A stretch of 64,000 nucleotides of DNA from Aciditerrimonas ferrireducens (GTDB taxonomy: Bacteria > Actinomycetota > Acidimicrobiia > Acidimicrobiales > UBA8190). Location of the stretch: positions 1-64,000 of the forward strand of contig NZ_JAKHEX010000001.1 of NCBI RefSeq assembly GCF_023130475.1. The letters are read 5' to 3'. Below, piece by piece: positions 11,082 through 20,020 of the stretch (positions within the stretch are counted from its first letter, which is position 1; each line of letters starts with the position of its first letter). The notes beneath the pieces are model-generated. The model saw nothing but the letters and a program-made list of their open reading frames with translations. It was not told the DNA's origin and ran no database searches. A program made the translations under genes and the position numbers.

Positions 11082-12296
11082 GTGGTGGTCCGCCCGAGCT
11101 CGGCGATGGCCGAGGCCCTGGCGCTGGTGGCCCCGGGGAAGCCCCTGCGGGAGGGGCTGGAGCGGATCCTGCAGGCCAAGCGGGGGGCGCTGGTGGTGAT
11201 CGGCGACGACCCGAAGGTCCTCGGGATCTGCACAGGGGGGTTCTTGCTGGACGCCGAGTTCAGCCCCCAGCGTCTGGCCGAGTTGGCGAAGATGGACGGG
11301 GCGATCATCCTGTCGGCCGACGCCGGTCGGATCGCCCGGGCGAACGTGCACCTGATGCCGAGCCCGACCATCCCGACGACCGAGACCGGTACCCGGCACC
11401 GGACCGCCGAGCGGGTGGCCCGGTCGCTCGAGGTGCCGGTGATCTCGGTGTCCCAGGCCATGGGGGTCGTGACCGTCTACCGGGGCGCGGACCGCCACGC
11501 CCTGGTGCCGGCGGGCCGGCTGCACGAGCGGGTGAGCCAGGCCCTGCAGACCCTGGAGCGGTTCCGGCACCGCTTCGACGTGGCGGTCGCCGCCCTCTCG
11601 GCCCTGGAGGTCGAGGACACGGTGACGGTGCGGGGCGTGGCTGCGGTGCTGCAGCCAGCCGAGCTGGTGCGGCGGATCGCCGAGGAGATCGAGGCGTCGT
11701 TGCTGGAGCTGGGGGCCGAGGGCCGGCTGTTCCGGCTGCAGCTGGACGAGCTGACCGAGGGGGTGGAGGAGGTCCGGCGGCTGGTGGTCCGGGACTACCT
11801 GCAGGAGAAGCGGACCGAGGCCGCCTCGGCGGCGGGGATGGACGGCCACGAGCAGGTCGGTGGGGGACGCCGCCCGGAGGGGCCCCGGGAGGCGCGCCGG
11901 CGGGCCGGCCGGGGAGCCGGCCAGGACGACGGCCGGGGCTCGGTGGGGGGCCCACCGGGCACGCCGGAGGCCAGCCTGGCGAAGCTGGAGCGGCTGGGCC
12001 TGGACGAGCTGTTGGACCCCCGGGCGGTGGCCGAGGCCCTGGGCCTGGAGCTGGACCACGGGGACCTGGACGCGTCGCTGGAGCCCCGGGGCTACCGCTT
12101 GCTGCACCGGCTGCCCCGGTTCCCGGAGCCCATCGCGGACCGGATCGTGGAGCACTTCGCCGGGCTGCAGCGGATCATGCGGGCGTCGGTCGAGGAGCTG
12201 GAGGAGGTCGGCGGGGTGGGCCAGGCCCGGGCGAAGACGGTGAAGGACGGGCTGGCCCGGCTGGTGGAGGCGAACATCTTGGGCCGCTACTCCTGA
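11082..12296 (+). CDS. disA: DNA integrity scanning diadenylate cyclase DisA
   Basis: Makes the second messenger c-di-AMP from two ATP and is modulated by branched DNA. The catalytic DAC domain shows DGA (residues 72-74) and RHRTAER (105-111), the two defining motifs, both intact, so cyclase activity is expected. A middle helical linker and a C-terminal helix-hairpin-helix DNA-binding domain (about 345-404, VEELEEVGGVGQARAKTV) follow. Between them is a Gly/Arg-rich low-complexity stretch (about residues 255-300) that is longer than usual. The order radA-disA-carD is the actinobacterial norm. Confidence 0.95.
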   Translation: MVVRPSSAMAEALALVAPGKPLREGLERILQAKRGALVVIGDDPKVLGICTGGFLLDAEFSPQRLAELAKMDGAIILSADAGRIARANVHLMPSPTIPTTETGTRHRTAERVARSLEVPVISVSQAMGVVTVYRGADRHALVPAGRLHERVSQALQTLERFRHRFDVAVAALSALEVEDTVTVRGVAAVLQPAELVRRIAEEIEASLLELGAEGRLFRLQLDELTEGVEEVRRLVVRDYLQEKRTEAASAAGMDGHEQVGGGRRPEGPREARRRAGRGAGQDDGRGSVGGPPGTPEASLAKLERLGLDELLDPRAVAEALGLELDHGDLDASLEPRGYRLLHRLPRFPEPIADRIVEHFAGLQRIMRASVEELEEVGGVGQARAKTVKDGLARLVEANILGRYS

Positions 12297-12391
12297 GCTC
12301 GGCTCGGGGGCGCAGCGGGGACCGGTATCCTTGAGCGCCGGCCCGCGGGGCCTTGGGGGGCCGGCCTGGTCAGCAGGGCAGGAGAGCGGAC

Positions 12392-12868
12392 GTGTTCGAC
12401 ATCGGTGACAAGGTGGTCTACCCCCACCACGGCGCGGCGATCGTCGAGCGCCGGGAGGTGCGGGAGGTCTTCGGGCAGCAGCGGGAGTACCTGGTGCTGA
12501 AGCTGGCCTACGGGGACCTGACCCTGATGGTGCCGGCGGACAACACCGAGGGCGTGGGCCTCCGGGAGGTCATCAACGACGAGGAGGTCGAGGAGGTCTT
12601 CGCCGTCCTCCGGAAGAAGGAAGCCCGGATGCCGACCAACTGGTCCCGGCGGTACAAGAACCACTCGGAGAAGCTGAAGTCGGGCGACATCTACCAGGTG
12701 GCCGAGGTGGTCCGGAACCTGTCGATCCGGAACAAGGACAAGGGCCTCTCGACCGGCGAGAAGCGGATGCTGCAGAAGGCCCGGACCATCTTGGTCTCCG
12801 AGCTGACCTTCGCCCTGGACGTCGACGAGGCCGAGGCCGAGCGGCGCCTGGACGAGGTCCTGCCCTGA
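12392..12868 (+). CDS. carD: CarD-family RNA polymerase-binding regulator
   Basis: CarD binds the RNA polymerase beta subunit and stabilises open promoter complexes, notably at rRNA promoters. The product is 158 residues starting FDIGDKVVYPHHGAAIVE, the Tudor-like RNA polymerase-interaction domain, followed by the helical DNA-binding domain (WSRRYKNHSEKLKSGDIYQVAEVV, then a basic RNKDKGLSTGEK and an acidic C-terminus). GTG at 12392 is preferred because it is preceded by a GCAGGAGAG ribosome site at the right distance and matches the usual N-terminus; a longer upstream frame is not conserved. A -10-like TATCCT lies at 12326. Confidence 0.95.
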   Translation: MFDIGDKVVYPHHGAAIVERREVREVFGQQREYLVLKLAYGDLTLMVPADNTEGVGLREVINDEEVEEVFAVLRKKEARMPTNWSRRYKNHSEKLKSGDIYQVAEVVRNLSIRNKDKGLSTGEKRMLQKARTILVSELTFALDVDEAEAERRLDEVLP

Positions 12869-12930
12869 GCGTCCCCCAGGAGCCCGGCTCGGAGGGACCC
12901 AGGCCCGAGCCGGCGGGGCCCGGGGCCCCG

Positions 12931-14103
12931 GTGTGGGGGGTGGTGGTGGCGGGGGGCCAGGGCCAGCGCTTCGGGGGCCCCAAGCAGTTCGCCGAGCTGG
13001 CCGGGCGGCCCCTGGTGGCCTGGGCGGTCGAGGCGTGCCGGTCGGTGTGCGAGGGCGTGGTGCTGGTAGTGCCGGCGGGCAGCGCCGAGGACCCGGCGGT
13101 GGTGGGGGCCGGGGCGGACCGGGTGGCCGAGGCCGGCCCGAGCCGGTCGGCGTCGGTGCGTTCGGGCCTGGCGGCGGTGCCCGAGGAGGCCGGGTGGGTG
13201 GTGGTCCACGACGCGGCCCGGCCCCTGGCCACCCCGGCGCTCTTCGAGCGGGTCCTGGCCGAGGTCCGCCGGCCCGGCGGCCCGGCCGGCTGCGTGCCGG
13301 GCCTGGCGGTGAGCGACACGCTGAAGGAGCTGCCCGAACCCCTGGACGCCGGGGCGTCGACGGGTGCGGTGGTCACCCGGACGGTTCCCCGGGAGCGGCT
13401 GGTGGCGGTCCAGACCCCCCAGGCCTTCCGGGCCGAGGCGCTGCGGGCCGCGCACCGGGGCGGGGGCGAGGCCACGGACGACGCTGGCCTGCTGGAGGCG
13501 CTGGGCTTGGCGGTGCGGTGCGTGCCGGGGGAAGCGGCCAACCGGAAGGTGACGACGAAGGAGGACCTGGCGCTGATGGCGGCGACCCTGGGGGGGCCGG
13601 TCGGGGGGTTCCGGGTCGGCCAGGGGTTCGACGTGCACCCCTTCGCCGAGCCGAGCGACGGCCGGCGGCTGGTCCTGGGCGGGGTGGAGGTGCCGGGGGC
13701 GCCGGGCCTGGCGGGGCACTCGGACGCGGACGTGGTGGCTCACGCCCTGGCCGACGCGGTCCTGGGGGCGGCCGGCCTGGGCGACATCGGGCAGCACTTC
13801 CCGGCGAGCGAGCCGGCGTGGGCGGGGGCGGACTCGTTGGACCTGCTGGCCCGGAGCGTGGCCATGGCGAAGGCGGCGGGCTGGCGGGTCGGGAACGGGC
13901 ACTGCACGGTGGTGGCCGAGCGGCCAGCCCTGGCCGGCTACCTGGGCGCCATGGGCGAGCGCCTCGGCGGGGTGCTGGGTGCCCCGGTGCAGGTGACGGC
14001 CAAGCGGGCCGAGGGGCTCGGCTCCTTGGGCCGCCGGGAGGGGATGGCCTGCTTCGCCGTCTGCTTGCTCCTGGCCGAGGGCCCCGGCGGGGGGCTCGGG
14101 TGA
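12931..14103 (+). CDS. ispDF: Fused IspD-IspF of the MEP isoprenoid pathway
   Basis: One 390-residue polypeptide carries two enzymes. Residues 1 to about 215 are MEP cytidylyltransferase (GGQGQRFGGPKQF nucleotide loop, HDAARPL, QTPQAFRAE). Residues about 225-385 are MECDP synthase (QGFDVHPF with the metal Asp and His, HSDADVVAHALADAVLGAA, DIGQHFP, GMACFAVCLL). Together they act on steps three and five of the pathway and feed the prenyl synthase at 5409-6488. Such fusions are known from some bacteria, whereas many actinobacteria keep the genes separate. The GTG start is chosen at the beginning of the Rossmann strand VWGVVVAGG. The stop overlaps rlmB (GTGA). Confidence 0.94.
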   Translation: MWGVVVAGGQGQRFGGPKQFAELAGRPLVAWAVEACRSVCEGVVLVVPAGSAEDPAVVGAGADRVAEAGPSRSASVRSGLAAVPEEAGWVVVHDAARPLATPALFERVLAEVRRPGGPAGCVPGLAVSDTLKELPEPLDAGASTGAVVTRTVPRERLVAVQTPQAFRAEALRAAHRGGGEATDDAGLLEALGLAVRCVPGEAANRKVTTKEDLALMAATLGGPVGGFRVGQGFDVHPFAEPSDGRRLVLGGVEVPGAPGLAGHSDADVVAHALADAVLGAAGLGDIGQHFPASEPAWAGADSLDLLARSVAMAKAAGWRVGNGHCTVVAERPALAGYLGAMGERLGGVLGAPVQVTAKRAEGLGSLGRREGMACFAVCLLLAEGPGGGLG

Positions 14104-15134
14104 GCCCCCGACCCCCGAGGCGAGCGGGGGGTCGGCCGTCTCGGCCCGGGGTCGATCGGGCGGGCGGCCCCCGGGCAGGGCGGACAGCAGGGGGCACGCC
14201 TCCTCGGCCCCCGAAGGCCGCCCACAGCCGGCGGGACGCCCCGGGCCGAGGGACGGGTGGGCGGCACCAGAGCCCGGCGAACCTCCGGCGAGGGGCCCGG
14301 GCTGTCGAGGGTCGGCCAACGCCGATCCGGTCGGCACCGGGCCGGCCGATATCGGGCCGCTCGGCATCGGGCCGGACGGAGCGGGGCCGGCAGGTGGAGG
14401 GCCGGCAGGCGGTCTTGGCGCTGCTGCAGGCGGGTCGGCGGCGGGTGCAGCGGGTCCTGCTGGCCGAGCAGCAAGAGCCGGCCCCGATCCTGGACGAGAT
14501 CGAGCGGTGGTGCCGGCAGCGGCGGGTGCCGGTGGAGCTGGTCTCGGCCGGCCGGCTGGCCCAGCTGGCCAGCACCCAGCAGCCCCAGGGGGTCCTGGCC
14601 TACGCCGAGGCGGTCCCCGAGGTGGACCTGGACGAGCTGGTGGCCGACGAGCGGGCCCTGCTGGTGGTGCTCGACGGGGTCACCGACCCGCAGAACGTGG
14701 GCTCCCTGGCCCGGAGCGCCGCGTGCCTGGGGGCGAGCGGGCTGGTCCTGCCCCGGCACCGGAGCGGCGAGCTGACCCCGAGCGTGATGAAGGTGGCGGC
14801 CGGGGGGCTGGAGCACCTGGCGGTGTGCCGGGTGCCGGGGGTGCCGGCCGCCCTGGCCCGGCTGGAGCAGCTGGGGTGCCGCACGCTGGGGCTCTCGGAG
14901 CGGGCCGACCGGTCCCTCTACGACCTCGAGGACGAGGTGCTCCAGGGGCCGGTAGCCCTGGTGCTCGGGGCCGAGGGCAGCGGCCTGCGGCGGCTCTCGG
15001 CGGCCCGCTGCCACGAGCTCGTCCGGATCCCCCTCGCCGGGAGGCTGCCGGCCCTGAACGTGGCGGTGGCCGGGGCGGTGGCCCTGGCCGAGGTGGCCCG
15101 CCGGCGAGGGACGGGGCGCCGCCCGGTGGCCTGA
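14100..15134 (+). CDS. rlmB: 23S rRNA 2'-O-methyltransferase RlmB (SpoU/TrmH family)
   Basis: Methylates a ribose 2'-OH in 23S rRNA, typically Gm2251. From about residue 97 it has the substrate-binding domain (VEGRQAVLALLQAGRRRVQ) and the knotted SPOUT domain with the three family motifs: DGVTDPQNVGSLARSA, LVLGAEGSGL, and IPLAGRLPALNVAVAGAVAL. The preceding 97 residues are Arg/Gly/Pro-rich and disordered, with repeats around GRPISGRSASGR. Similar basic extensions are known in actinobacterial TrmH proteins. GTG at 14100 forms a GTGA overlap with ispDF; a shorter start near 14388 is possible. In Mycobacterium a cysS gene stands between ispF and rlmB; it is absent here. Confidence 0.85.
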   Translation: MSPRPPRRAGGRPSRPGVDRAGGPRAGRTAGGTPPRPPKAAHSRRDAPGRGTGGRHQSPANLRRGARAVEGRPTPIRSAPGRPISGRSASGRTERGRQVEGRQAVLALLQAGRRRVQRVLLAEQQEPAPILDEIERWCRQRRVPVELVSAGRLAQLASTQQPQGVLAYAEAVPEVDLDELVADERALLVVLDGVTDPQNVGSLARSAACLGASGLVLPRHRSGELTPSVMKVAAGGLEHLAVCRVPGVPAALARLEQLGCRTLGLSERADRSLYDLEDEVLQGPVALVLGAEGSGLRRLSAARCHELVRIPLAGRLPALNVAVAGAVALAEVARRRGTGRRPVA

Positions 15135-15155
15135 ACCGCCGGGCGGCTCGCCGGG

Positions 15156-16781
15156 TCAGCTGACGGGCGTGACGGGCATGCCGGCGGGGCAGGCCCGGGG
15201 GTCGTAGGACGGGAGGGGCTCGGTGGCCGGGGTGACGTCGACCGAGGGCACCGGCTGCCCCTGGACCCCGCTCGTGGCGCTGCTGGTCCCGGTCCCGCTG
15301 GCCGAGCTGCTGGCCGCCGAGCTGCCGGTGGCGCTGGTGCTGGCGGGGGTGCCGGTGACCGAGAGGTAGGTGCCGGTGACGACCTGCAGGTCGAGGCCGC
15401 TCGGGAGGTTCCGCTCGCCCATGACGGCGTTGCCGCTCAGGTGGGGCAGGAGGGCCATGGCCTGCTTCTCGTACCCCGGGCGGTAGTAGACGATGGTTTC
15501 GGCGGGGTCGGAGGAGGCGGTGGCGTTGCCGACGTTGACGACGTGCTCGCCGAGGCTGGTGAGGGCCTGGCCGACGGCGGCGGCCTGCCCGGCGATGCCC
15601 GAGCCGTTGAGGACGCTGACGGTGGTGCCGGGGGCGATGGCCGGGGTCTTGATGTCGAAACGCTGCCAGAGGAGGGTGTAGTCGGTGGGGCTGACCGGGA
15701 AGACCACCGAGCCGTAGCCGGGGACGCCGTCGTAGGTGAAGTCGCCGGGCACCTCGAAGACCGGCTCGGTGGCGGTCGGGACGGTGGCGGGGTCGACGTT
15801 CCGGAAGGCCAGAACCAGCGAGATCATCTCGTTCAGGCCGAAGCCCGAGTCGACCTGGAGGTCAGGGGCGATGGAGCCGAGGAGGGAGTTGACCGTCAAG
15901 GGGTTGTGGAGGCGGGGCTTGACCTCGGCGGCGAGGACCTTCAAGAACTCGTGGTCCCGGTGGATCCGGGAGATGTCGCCGGTGGGGTCGTAGTACCACT
16001 GGCCGTTGACCTCGTAGTACATGTGGCGGGCCCGGACGACGGCGAGGGCCTGGAAGCCGTTGAGGAGATGGCAGCCGGGGTTCGGGATGTTGAGCCCCGA
16101 GTAGGCGTCCTTCACGGGGTCGGGGAAGTACATCTTGATGCCCCCCAGGCTGTTGACCACCCCCTGGAAGGTGTCGAAGTTGAGGCCCACGAAGTGGTTG
16201 ATGGGGATGCCGTAGTCGTCCTCGATGGTCTTCACCAGCTCGCTCGGCCCGGTGTTCAAGGCGTCGTCGACCCGGTTGGCCTTGTCGGTGCCGGGGATGG
16301 GCACGAAGGAGTCCCGGGGGATGGAGACGACCGAGGCGGTGTGGGTGGCCGGGTCGAGGTGCAGGAGCATGGTGACGTCCGAGCGGTTGCCGCCGACCTC
16401 GGAGCCGGTGCCGAAGGCGTTGGCCTGCTTGCCGTTCAGGCAGGCGCGGCAGTTCTCGCCGATGAGCAGGATGTTGACGCCCTTGGTGTCGGCCTCGGAG
16501 ACGAGGTTGCCGACCTTGTCCTTGTGGATCTGGTGGTAGCGGTAGAGGGCGTAGAGGTAGCCGCCGCCGGCGAGCAGCACGACGATGCCGACGAGGACGG
16601 TGGCCGCCACGATGGTCCGCCGGAGGCGCCGGCGACGGCGGGCCGAGCGGCGGCGGGCGGTCCGGGAGGGGGGCTGCCCGGGGCGGCCCGGAGCGGCGCG
16701 GCCCGGCATGGCGCGGCCCCGGGCGGGACGGGTGGACTGGTTGGCGTTGGGCGCGGAGAAAGGTGCGTCGGGATCCGGCAC
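15156..16781 (-). CDS. LytR-CpsA-Psr (LCP) family cell-wall glycopolymer ligase with LytR_C domain
   Basis: LCP enzymes transfer lipid-linked glycopolymers onto peptidoglycan outside the membrane. The 541-residue product has a basic cytoplasmic N-terminus, one transmembrane helix (TIVAATVLVGIVVLLAGGGYLYAL, shown in two parts: TIVAATVLVGIVV and LLAGGGYLYAL), then the LCP domain with NILLIG, RSDVTMLLHLD, SIPRDSFVPIPG, a NRVDDALNTGP segment and VRARHMYY. After it come a LytR_C domain (VSVLNGSGIAGQAAAVGQAL) and a Ser/Thr-rich tail. GTG at 16781, 11 nt after the clc stop, gives MPDPDAPF; ATG at 16709 is the alternative. Two extracellular Cys (CRAC) could form a disulphide. Confidence 0.9.
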   Translation of the reverse strand: MPDPDAPFSAPNANQSTRPARGRAMPGRAAPGRPGQPPSRTARRRSARRRRRLRRTIVAATVLVGIVVLLAGGGYLYALYRYHQIHKDKVGNLVSEADTKGVNILLIGENCRACLNGKQANAFGTGSEVGGNRSDVTMLLHLDPATHTASVVSIPRDSFVPIPGTDKANRVDDALNTGPSELVKTIEDDYGIPINHFVGLNFDTFQGVVNSLGGIKMYFPDPVKDAYSGLNIPNPGCHLLNGFQALAVVRARHMYYEVNGQWYYDPTGDISRIHRDHEFLKVLAAEVKPRLHNPLTVNSLLGSIAPDLQVDSGFGLNEMISLVLAFRNVDPATVPTATEPVFEVPGDFTYDGVPGYGSVVFPVSPTDYTLLWQRFDIKTPAIAPGTTVSVLNGSGIAGQAAAVGQALTSLGEHVVNVGNATASSDPAETIVYYRPGYEKQAMALLPHLSGNAVMGERNLPSGLDLQVVTGTYLSVTGTPASTSATGSSAASSSASGTGTSSATSGVQGQPVPSVDVTPATEPLPSYDPRACPAGMPVTPVS

Positions 16782-16792
16782 GGCCGGCCAGG

Positions 16793-19024
16793 CTACCCCC
16801 CGGGGCGGCCGTTGCCGTGGCAGGGCCCCGGGGCGCTGGCGCCCTCGGCCGACGCGGCCGGCTCGGGGCCAGGACCCCGGCCGTCCTCGGACGGCCCCGC
16901 CGGCTCCTCGGGCTCGGGCGGGTCGAGGAGGGCCTGGACCTGCTGGCGGGCCGCCTGGGGGACCAGCAGGCTGACCAGGTCGCCGGCTCGCAGGACGGTC
17001 TGGCCGTCGGGGACGACGACTTCGGGGCCGCGGCTGACGGCCACGAGGACCACGCCGGGGGGCAGGCCGGCGTCGGCGAGCCGACGGTCGCAGAGGGGCG
17101 AGTGGGGGTGGATCTCGGCATCCAGGGTGGCGGCGGCCGGCCCGGCGCTGGCAGCGCGGCGGAGGCTCTGGAGGACGACGTGGCGGGAGGCCCGGACGAG
17201 GTCGCCGGCGGTCAGGATGCCCTGGACCCGGCGGTGGCGGTCGAGGACGGGCAGCCAGCCCCGGCCGGCGTTGACCAAGGAGGCGGCGGCCAGGGCAGCC
17301 CGGGTCTCGGGGGCGGTGGTGACGGCTTGGCGGTCGCAGAGCCGGCCGACGGGGGTCTCGGGCTCGGCCTCCTCGAGCTGGGCGAGGTCGAGGACGCCGA
17401 CGAAGCGGCCCTGCTCGTCGACGACCGGGGCGCCGGGGAGGTGCTGGTCGGCGAGGGCCGCCCGTGCCTGGGTGGCGGTGGTGCTGCCGGGGAGGACCAG
17501 GCTGGGGGGCTGGAGGCAGTCGTCGACCCGCTGGGTCTCGAGCAGGGGCAGCGCGGTGGCCAGCCGGCGGGCCGGGAGGTCGTCGCGGGAGCCGAGCTGG
17601 GCGTCGATGAGGCTGAGGTCGAGCTGGCGGATGAGCAAGGTGGCGAGGCCGACGGCCAAGAGGGCTGGGGCCACGACCCCGACCGAGGAGGTCATCTCGG
17701 CGACCATGACGGTGATGGCCAGGGGCACCCGGGCGGCGGCCCCGAGGCAGCACATCATGCCGACGATGACGAAGGGGGCCGGGTCGTGGGCCAGGCCGGG
17801 GGCCAGGTGGCGCAGGAGGCGCCAGGTGGCCGCCCCGGTGAAGGCCCCGATGACCATGCCGGGGCTGAACAGGCCGCCGGAGCCGCCCGAGCCGACGGTC
17901 AAGGCGGTGGCGGCCACCTTGGCGAGGGGCATGAGGAGGACGAACCAGAGGGGCAGGGCCAGGACCCCGATGCCGAGGGCCCGCTGGGCCCAGCCGTCGC
18001 CCGCCCCGAGGACCCCCGGCATGCCGACCGCCAGGGCCCCGGTGGCCGCCGCCCCGAGGGTCGGGCCGAGGACCCGGGCGACGCGGCTCGGGCCGAGACG
18101 GGCGGCGAGGCGGCGGACCAGGGACAACGAGGCGATGTAGGCCGTGCCGAGCGCGGCGGCCAGGACCCCGATGACGGCGAACCAGAGCAGGTTGAGGGGG
18201 TGGCGGAAGACGTAGGACTGGCCGGGAAAGCCCAGGAGGGGCCCGAAGCCCTGGAAGGCCCCGAAGACGGTGTAGCCGACGATGGAGGCGATGGCCGAGG
18301 GCACGACGAGCTCCATCTCGGCGTCCTGGCGGTAGAGGATCTCGGCGGAGAGCAGGGCGCCGCCGAGGGGCGCCCGGAAGACGCAGCCGATGCCCGAGCC
18401 GAGGCCGATGGCCACCGCCACCCGGCCGTCGGTCTGGGCCAGGTCCAGCAGGCGGGTCAGCCAGGAGCCCACGGCGGCGGCCACCTGGGCGCTTGGGCCC
18501 TCGGGGCCACCGGAGCCGCCCGAGCCGATGGTGCAGGCCGAGGCGAGGATCTTGGCAGGGATGCTCCGCAGGCGAAGGGCCCGGGGGTTCTCGTGGACCG
18601 CCCGGAGGGCCTCGTCGGTGCCCGAGCCGCGGACCTCGGGGACGACCAGGCCGATGACCCCGCCCAAGAGGCCGCCGAGGCCGACCACGAGGGGCAGGGC
18701 CCAGGGGCGCACCAGGTGGAGCGAACCGGGCTGGCCCCCGTTCGCGTAGGTGCTCGGGGCGTGGTAGCCGGCCAGGGGCGCCAGGAGGTGCTGGTCGGCC
18801 ACCCCGATGGTTCGGACGAAGGCCACCACGACGAGGCCGGCCGAGGCCCCGACGATGGCCCCGAGGACCAGCCAGCGGACCACGTAGGGGGCGTCCTTCA
18901 GGGCGGCGCCCAGGGAGGCCGCAAGAGCCCGACCCCGGGGCCCGAGCTCCGAGAGGGCCGATCCGGACCCGCTGGACCGGCCGGCCCCGAGGCGGTCCTT
19001 CGGAGCTCCGGCCGGCGTGGTCAC
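16793..19024 (-). CDS. ClC-family chloride channel/transporter with CBS pair and TrkA-C domain
   Basis: A 743-residue membrane protein. The ClC core (about residues 40-460) shows the selectivity motifs GSGTDEA, GSGGPEGPSAQ, which keeps the gating glutamate, and a GIGCVFRAPLGGALLSAEILY segment. At the position of the inner proton glutamate of E. coli ClC (second E of IIEEM) the sequence reads AEI, so Ile replaces it, resembling channel-type ClCs. The cytoplasmic end carries two CBS domains (about 480-615) and a TrkA-C/RCK_C ligand domain (about 640-720), which in related proteins binds nucleotides. Ligand regulation is therefore likely. The GTG start is 6 nt after a CATACT -10 box. Confidence 0.9.
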   Translation of the reverse strand: MTTPAGAPKDRLGAGRSSGSGSALSELGPRGRALAASLGAALKDAPYVVRWLVLGAIVGASAGLVVVAFVRTIGVADQHLLAPLAGYHAPSTYANGGQPGSLHLVRPWALPLVVGLGGLLGGVIGLVVPEVRGSGTDEALRAVHENPRALRLRSIPAKILASACTIGSGGSGGPEGPSAQVAAAVGSWLTRLLDLAQTDGRVAVAIGLGSGIGCVFRAPLGGALLSAEILYRQDAEMELVVPSAIASIVGYTVFGAFQGFGPLLGFPGQSYVFRHPLNLLWFAVIGVLAAALGTAYIASLSLVRRLAARLGPSRVARVLGPTLGAAATGALAVGMPGVLGAGDGWAQRALGIGVLALPLWFVLLMPLAKVAATALTVGSGGSGGLFSPGMVIGAFTGAATWRLLRHLAPGLAHDPAPFVIVGMMCCLGAAARVPLAITVMVAEMTSSVGVVAPALLAVGLATLLIRQLDLSLIDAQLGSRDDLPARRLATALPLLETQRVDDCLQPPSLVLPGSTTATQARAALADQHLPGAPVVDEQGRFVGVLDLAQLEEAEPETPVGRLCDRQAVTTAPETRAALAAASLVNAGRGWLPVLDRHRRVQGILTAGDLVRASRHVVLQSLRRAASAGPAAATLDAEIHPHSPLCDRRLADAGLPPGVVLVAVSRGPEVVVPDGQTVLRAGDLVSLLVPQAARQQVQALLDPPEPEEPAGPSEDGRGPGPEPAASAEGASAPGPCHGNGRPGG

Positions 19025-19030
19025 CCACGC

Positions 19031-19036
19031 AGTATG
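19031..19036 (-). promoter_or_regulatory. Leaderless-type -10 box of the clc gene
   Basis: CATACT on the minus strand, 6 nt from the GTG start. Confidence 0.5.
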
Positions 19037-19091
19037 GTCCCCGCTTTCCGGCTCCTGCTCCGCCGTTCAGGGCGAGGGGCCCGCTGTTGGC

Positions 19092-19097
19092 TAGGGT
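19092..19097 (+). promoter_or_regulatory. Leaderless-type -10 box of the LLM oxidoreductase gene
   Basis: TAGGGT, 6 nt, then GTG at 19104. Confidence 0.55.
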
Positions 19098-19103
19098 CGG
19101 CCT

Positions 19104-19997
19104 GTGCGGTTCAGCGTGTGGCCCACGACGGGCCAGTCCTGGGAGGACCTGCTGGCCTGCGCCCAGGACGCCGAGGAGCTCGGCTACCAGGGGGTCTGGG
19201 TGGCGGACCACTTCATGCCGGCGGGCGGGGACCTGGCGCGCCCGACCCTGGAGTGCTGGGCGGTCCTGGCCGGCCTGGCCGTGGCCGTGCCCCGAGTCCG
19301 GCTGGGGTCGCTGGTCTGCTCGGTCACCTACCGGCACCCGGCTGTGCTGGCCAACCAGGCAGCCAGCGTGGACCAGCTGAGCGGCGGCCGGCTGGTGCTG
19401 GGGATCGGGGCCGGCTGGCAGGAGAACGAGCACCGGGCCTACGGGATCGACTTCCCCGACGCCCGAGAGCGCCTGGACCGTCTGGAGGAGGCCTGCCAGG
19501 TGCTGCGGCTCCTCGCGGACCAACCCCGGGCCGACTTCCGCGGTCGGCACTACCGGCTGGTGGACGCCCCGTCGGAACCCAAGCCCCGCCAGGCCCACCT
19601 GCCGCTGCTGGTCGGGGGCGGCGGGGAACGCCGGACGCTTCGCATCGTGGCCCGATGGGCCGACGAGTGGAACACCTGGGGCACCCCCGAGGTCCTGGCT
19701 GCGAAGGGGGCGGTGCTGGACGCCCACTGCGAGGCCGTCGGGCGGGACCCGGCGAGCATCCGGCGCAGCGCCCAGGTGCTCGTGGACCTCGGGGGCCGCT
19801 CCCCGAGCGACGGCCGCATGCCGACGGTGACGGGCTCGGCGAGCGAGCTCCAGGACCTCCTGGCCGGGTACCAGGCGGCGGGGGTGGGGGAGTTCGTCCT
19901 GCCCGACTGGAACCTCGGTCGGGGTAGTCGCCGGCGGGACGCCCTGGCCGAGTTCTTCGAGGAGGTGGCCCGGCCCTTCGCCGACCGGGCCGGCTGA
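19104..19997 (+). CDS. LLM-class (F420-type) flavin-dependent oxidoreductase
   Basis: A 297-residue luciferase-like TIM barrel. The start MRFSVWPTTGQSWEDLLACA, the VWVADHF strand, VRLGSLVCSVTYRHPAVLANQAA and GRLVLGIGAGWQENEHRAYG are typical of the actinobacterial subfamily that uses coenzyme F420 rather than FMN. The substrate is unknown; related proteins reduce or oxidise small organic molecules. It stands alone, divergent from the clc gene, so context gives no further hint. Confidence 0.85.
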   Translation: MRFSVWPTTGQSWEDLLACAQDAEELGYQGVWVADHFMPAGGDLARPTLECWAVLAGLAVAVPRVRLGSLVCSVTYRHPAVLANQAASVDQLSGGRLVLGIGAGWQENEHRAYGIDFPDARERLDRLEEACQVLRLLADQPRADFRGRHYRLVDAPSEPKPRQAHLPLLVGGGGERRTLRIVARWADEWNTWGTPEVLAAKGAVLDAHCEAVGRDPASIRRSAQVLVDLGGRSPSDGRMPTVTGSASELQDLLAGYQAAGVGEFVLPDWNLGRGSRRRDALAEFFEEVARPFADRAG

Positions 19998-20020
19998 CGC
20001 CGAGGGGACCTCGGGTCGGC

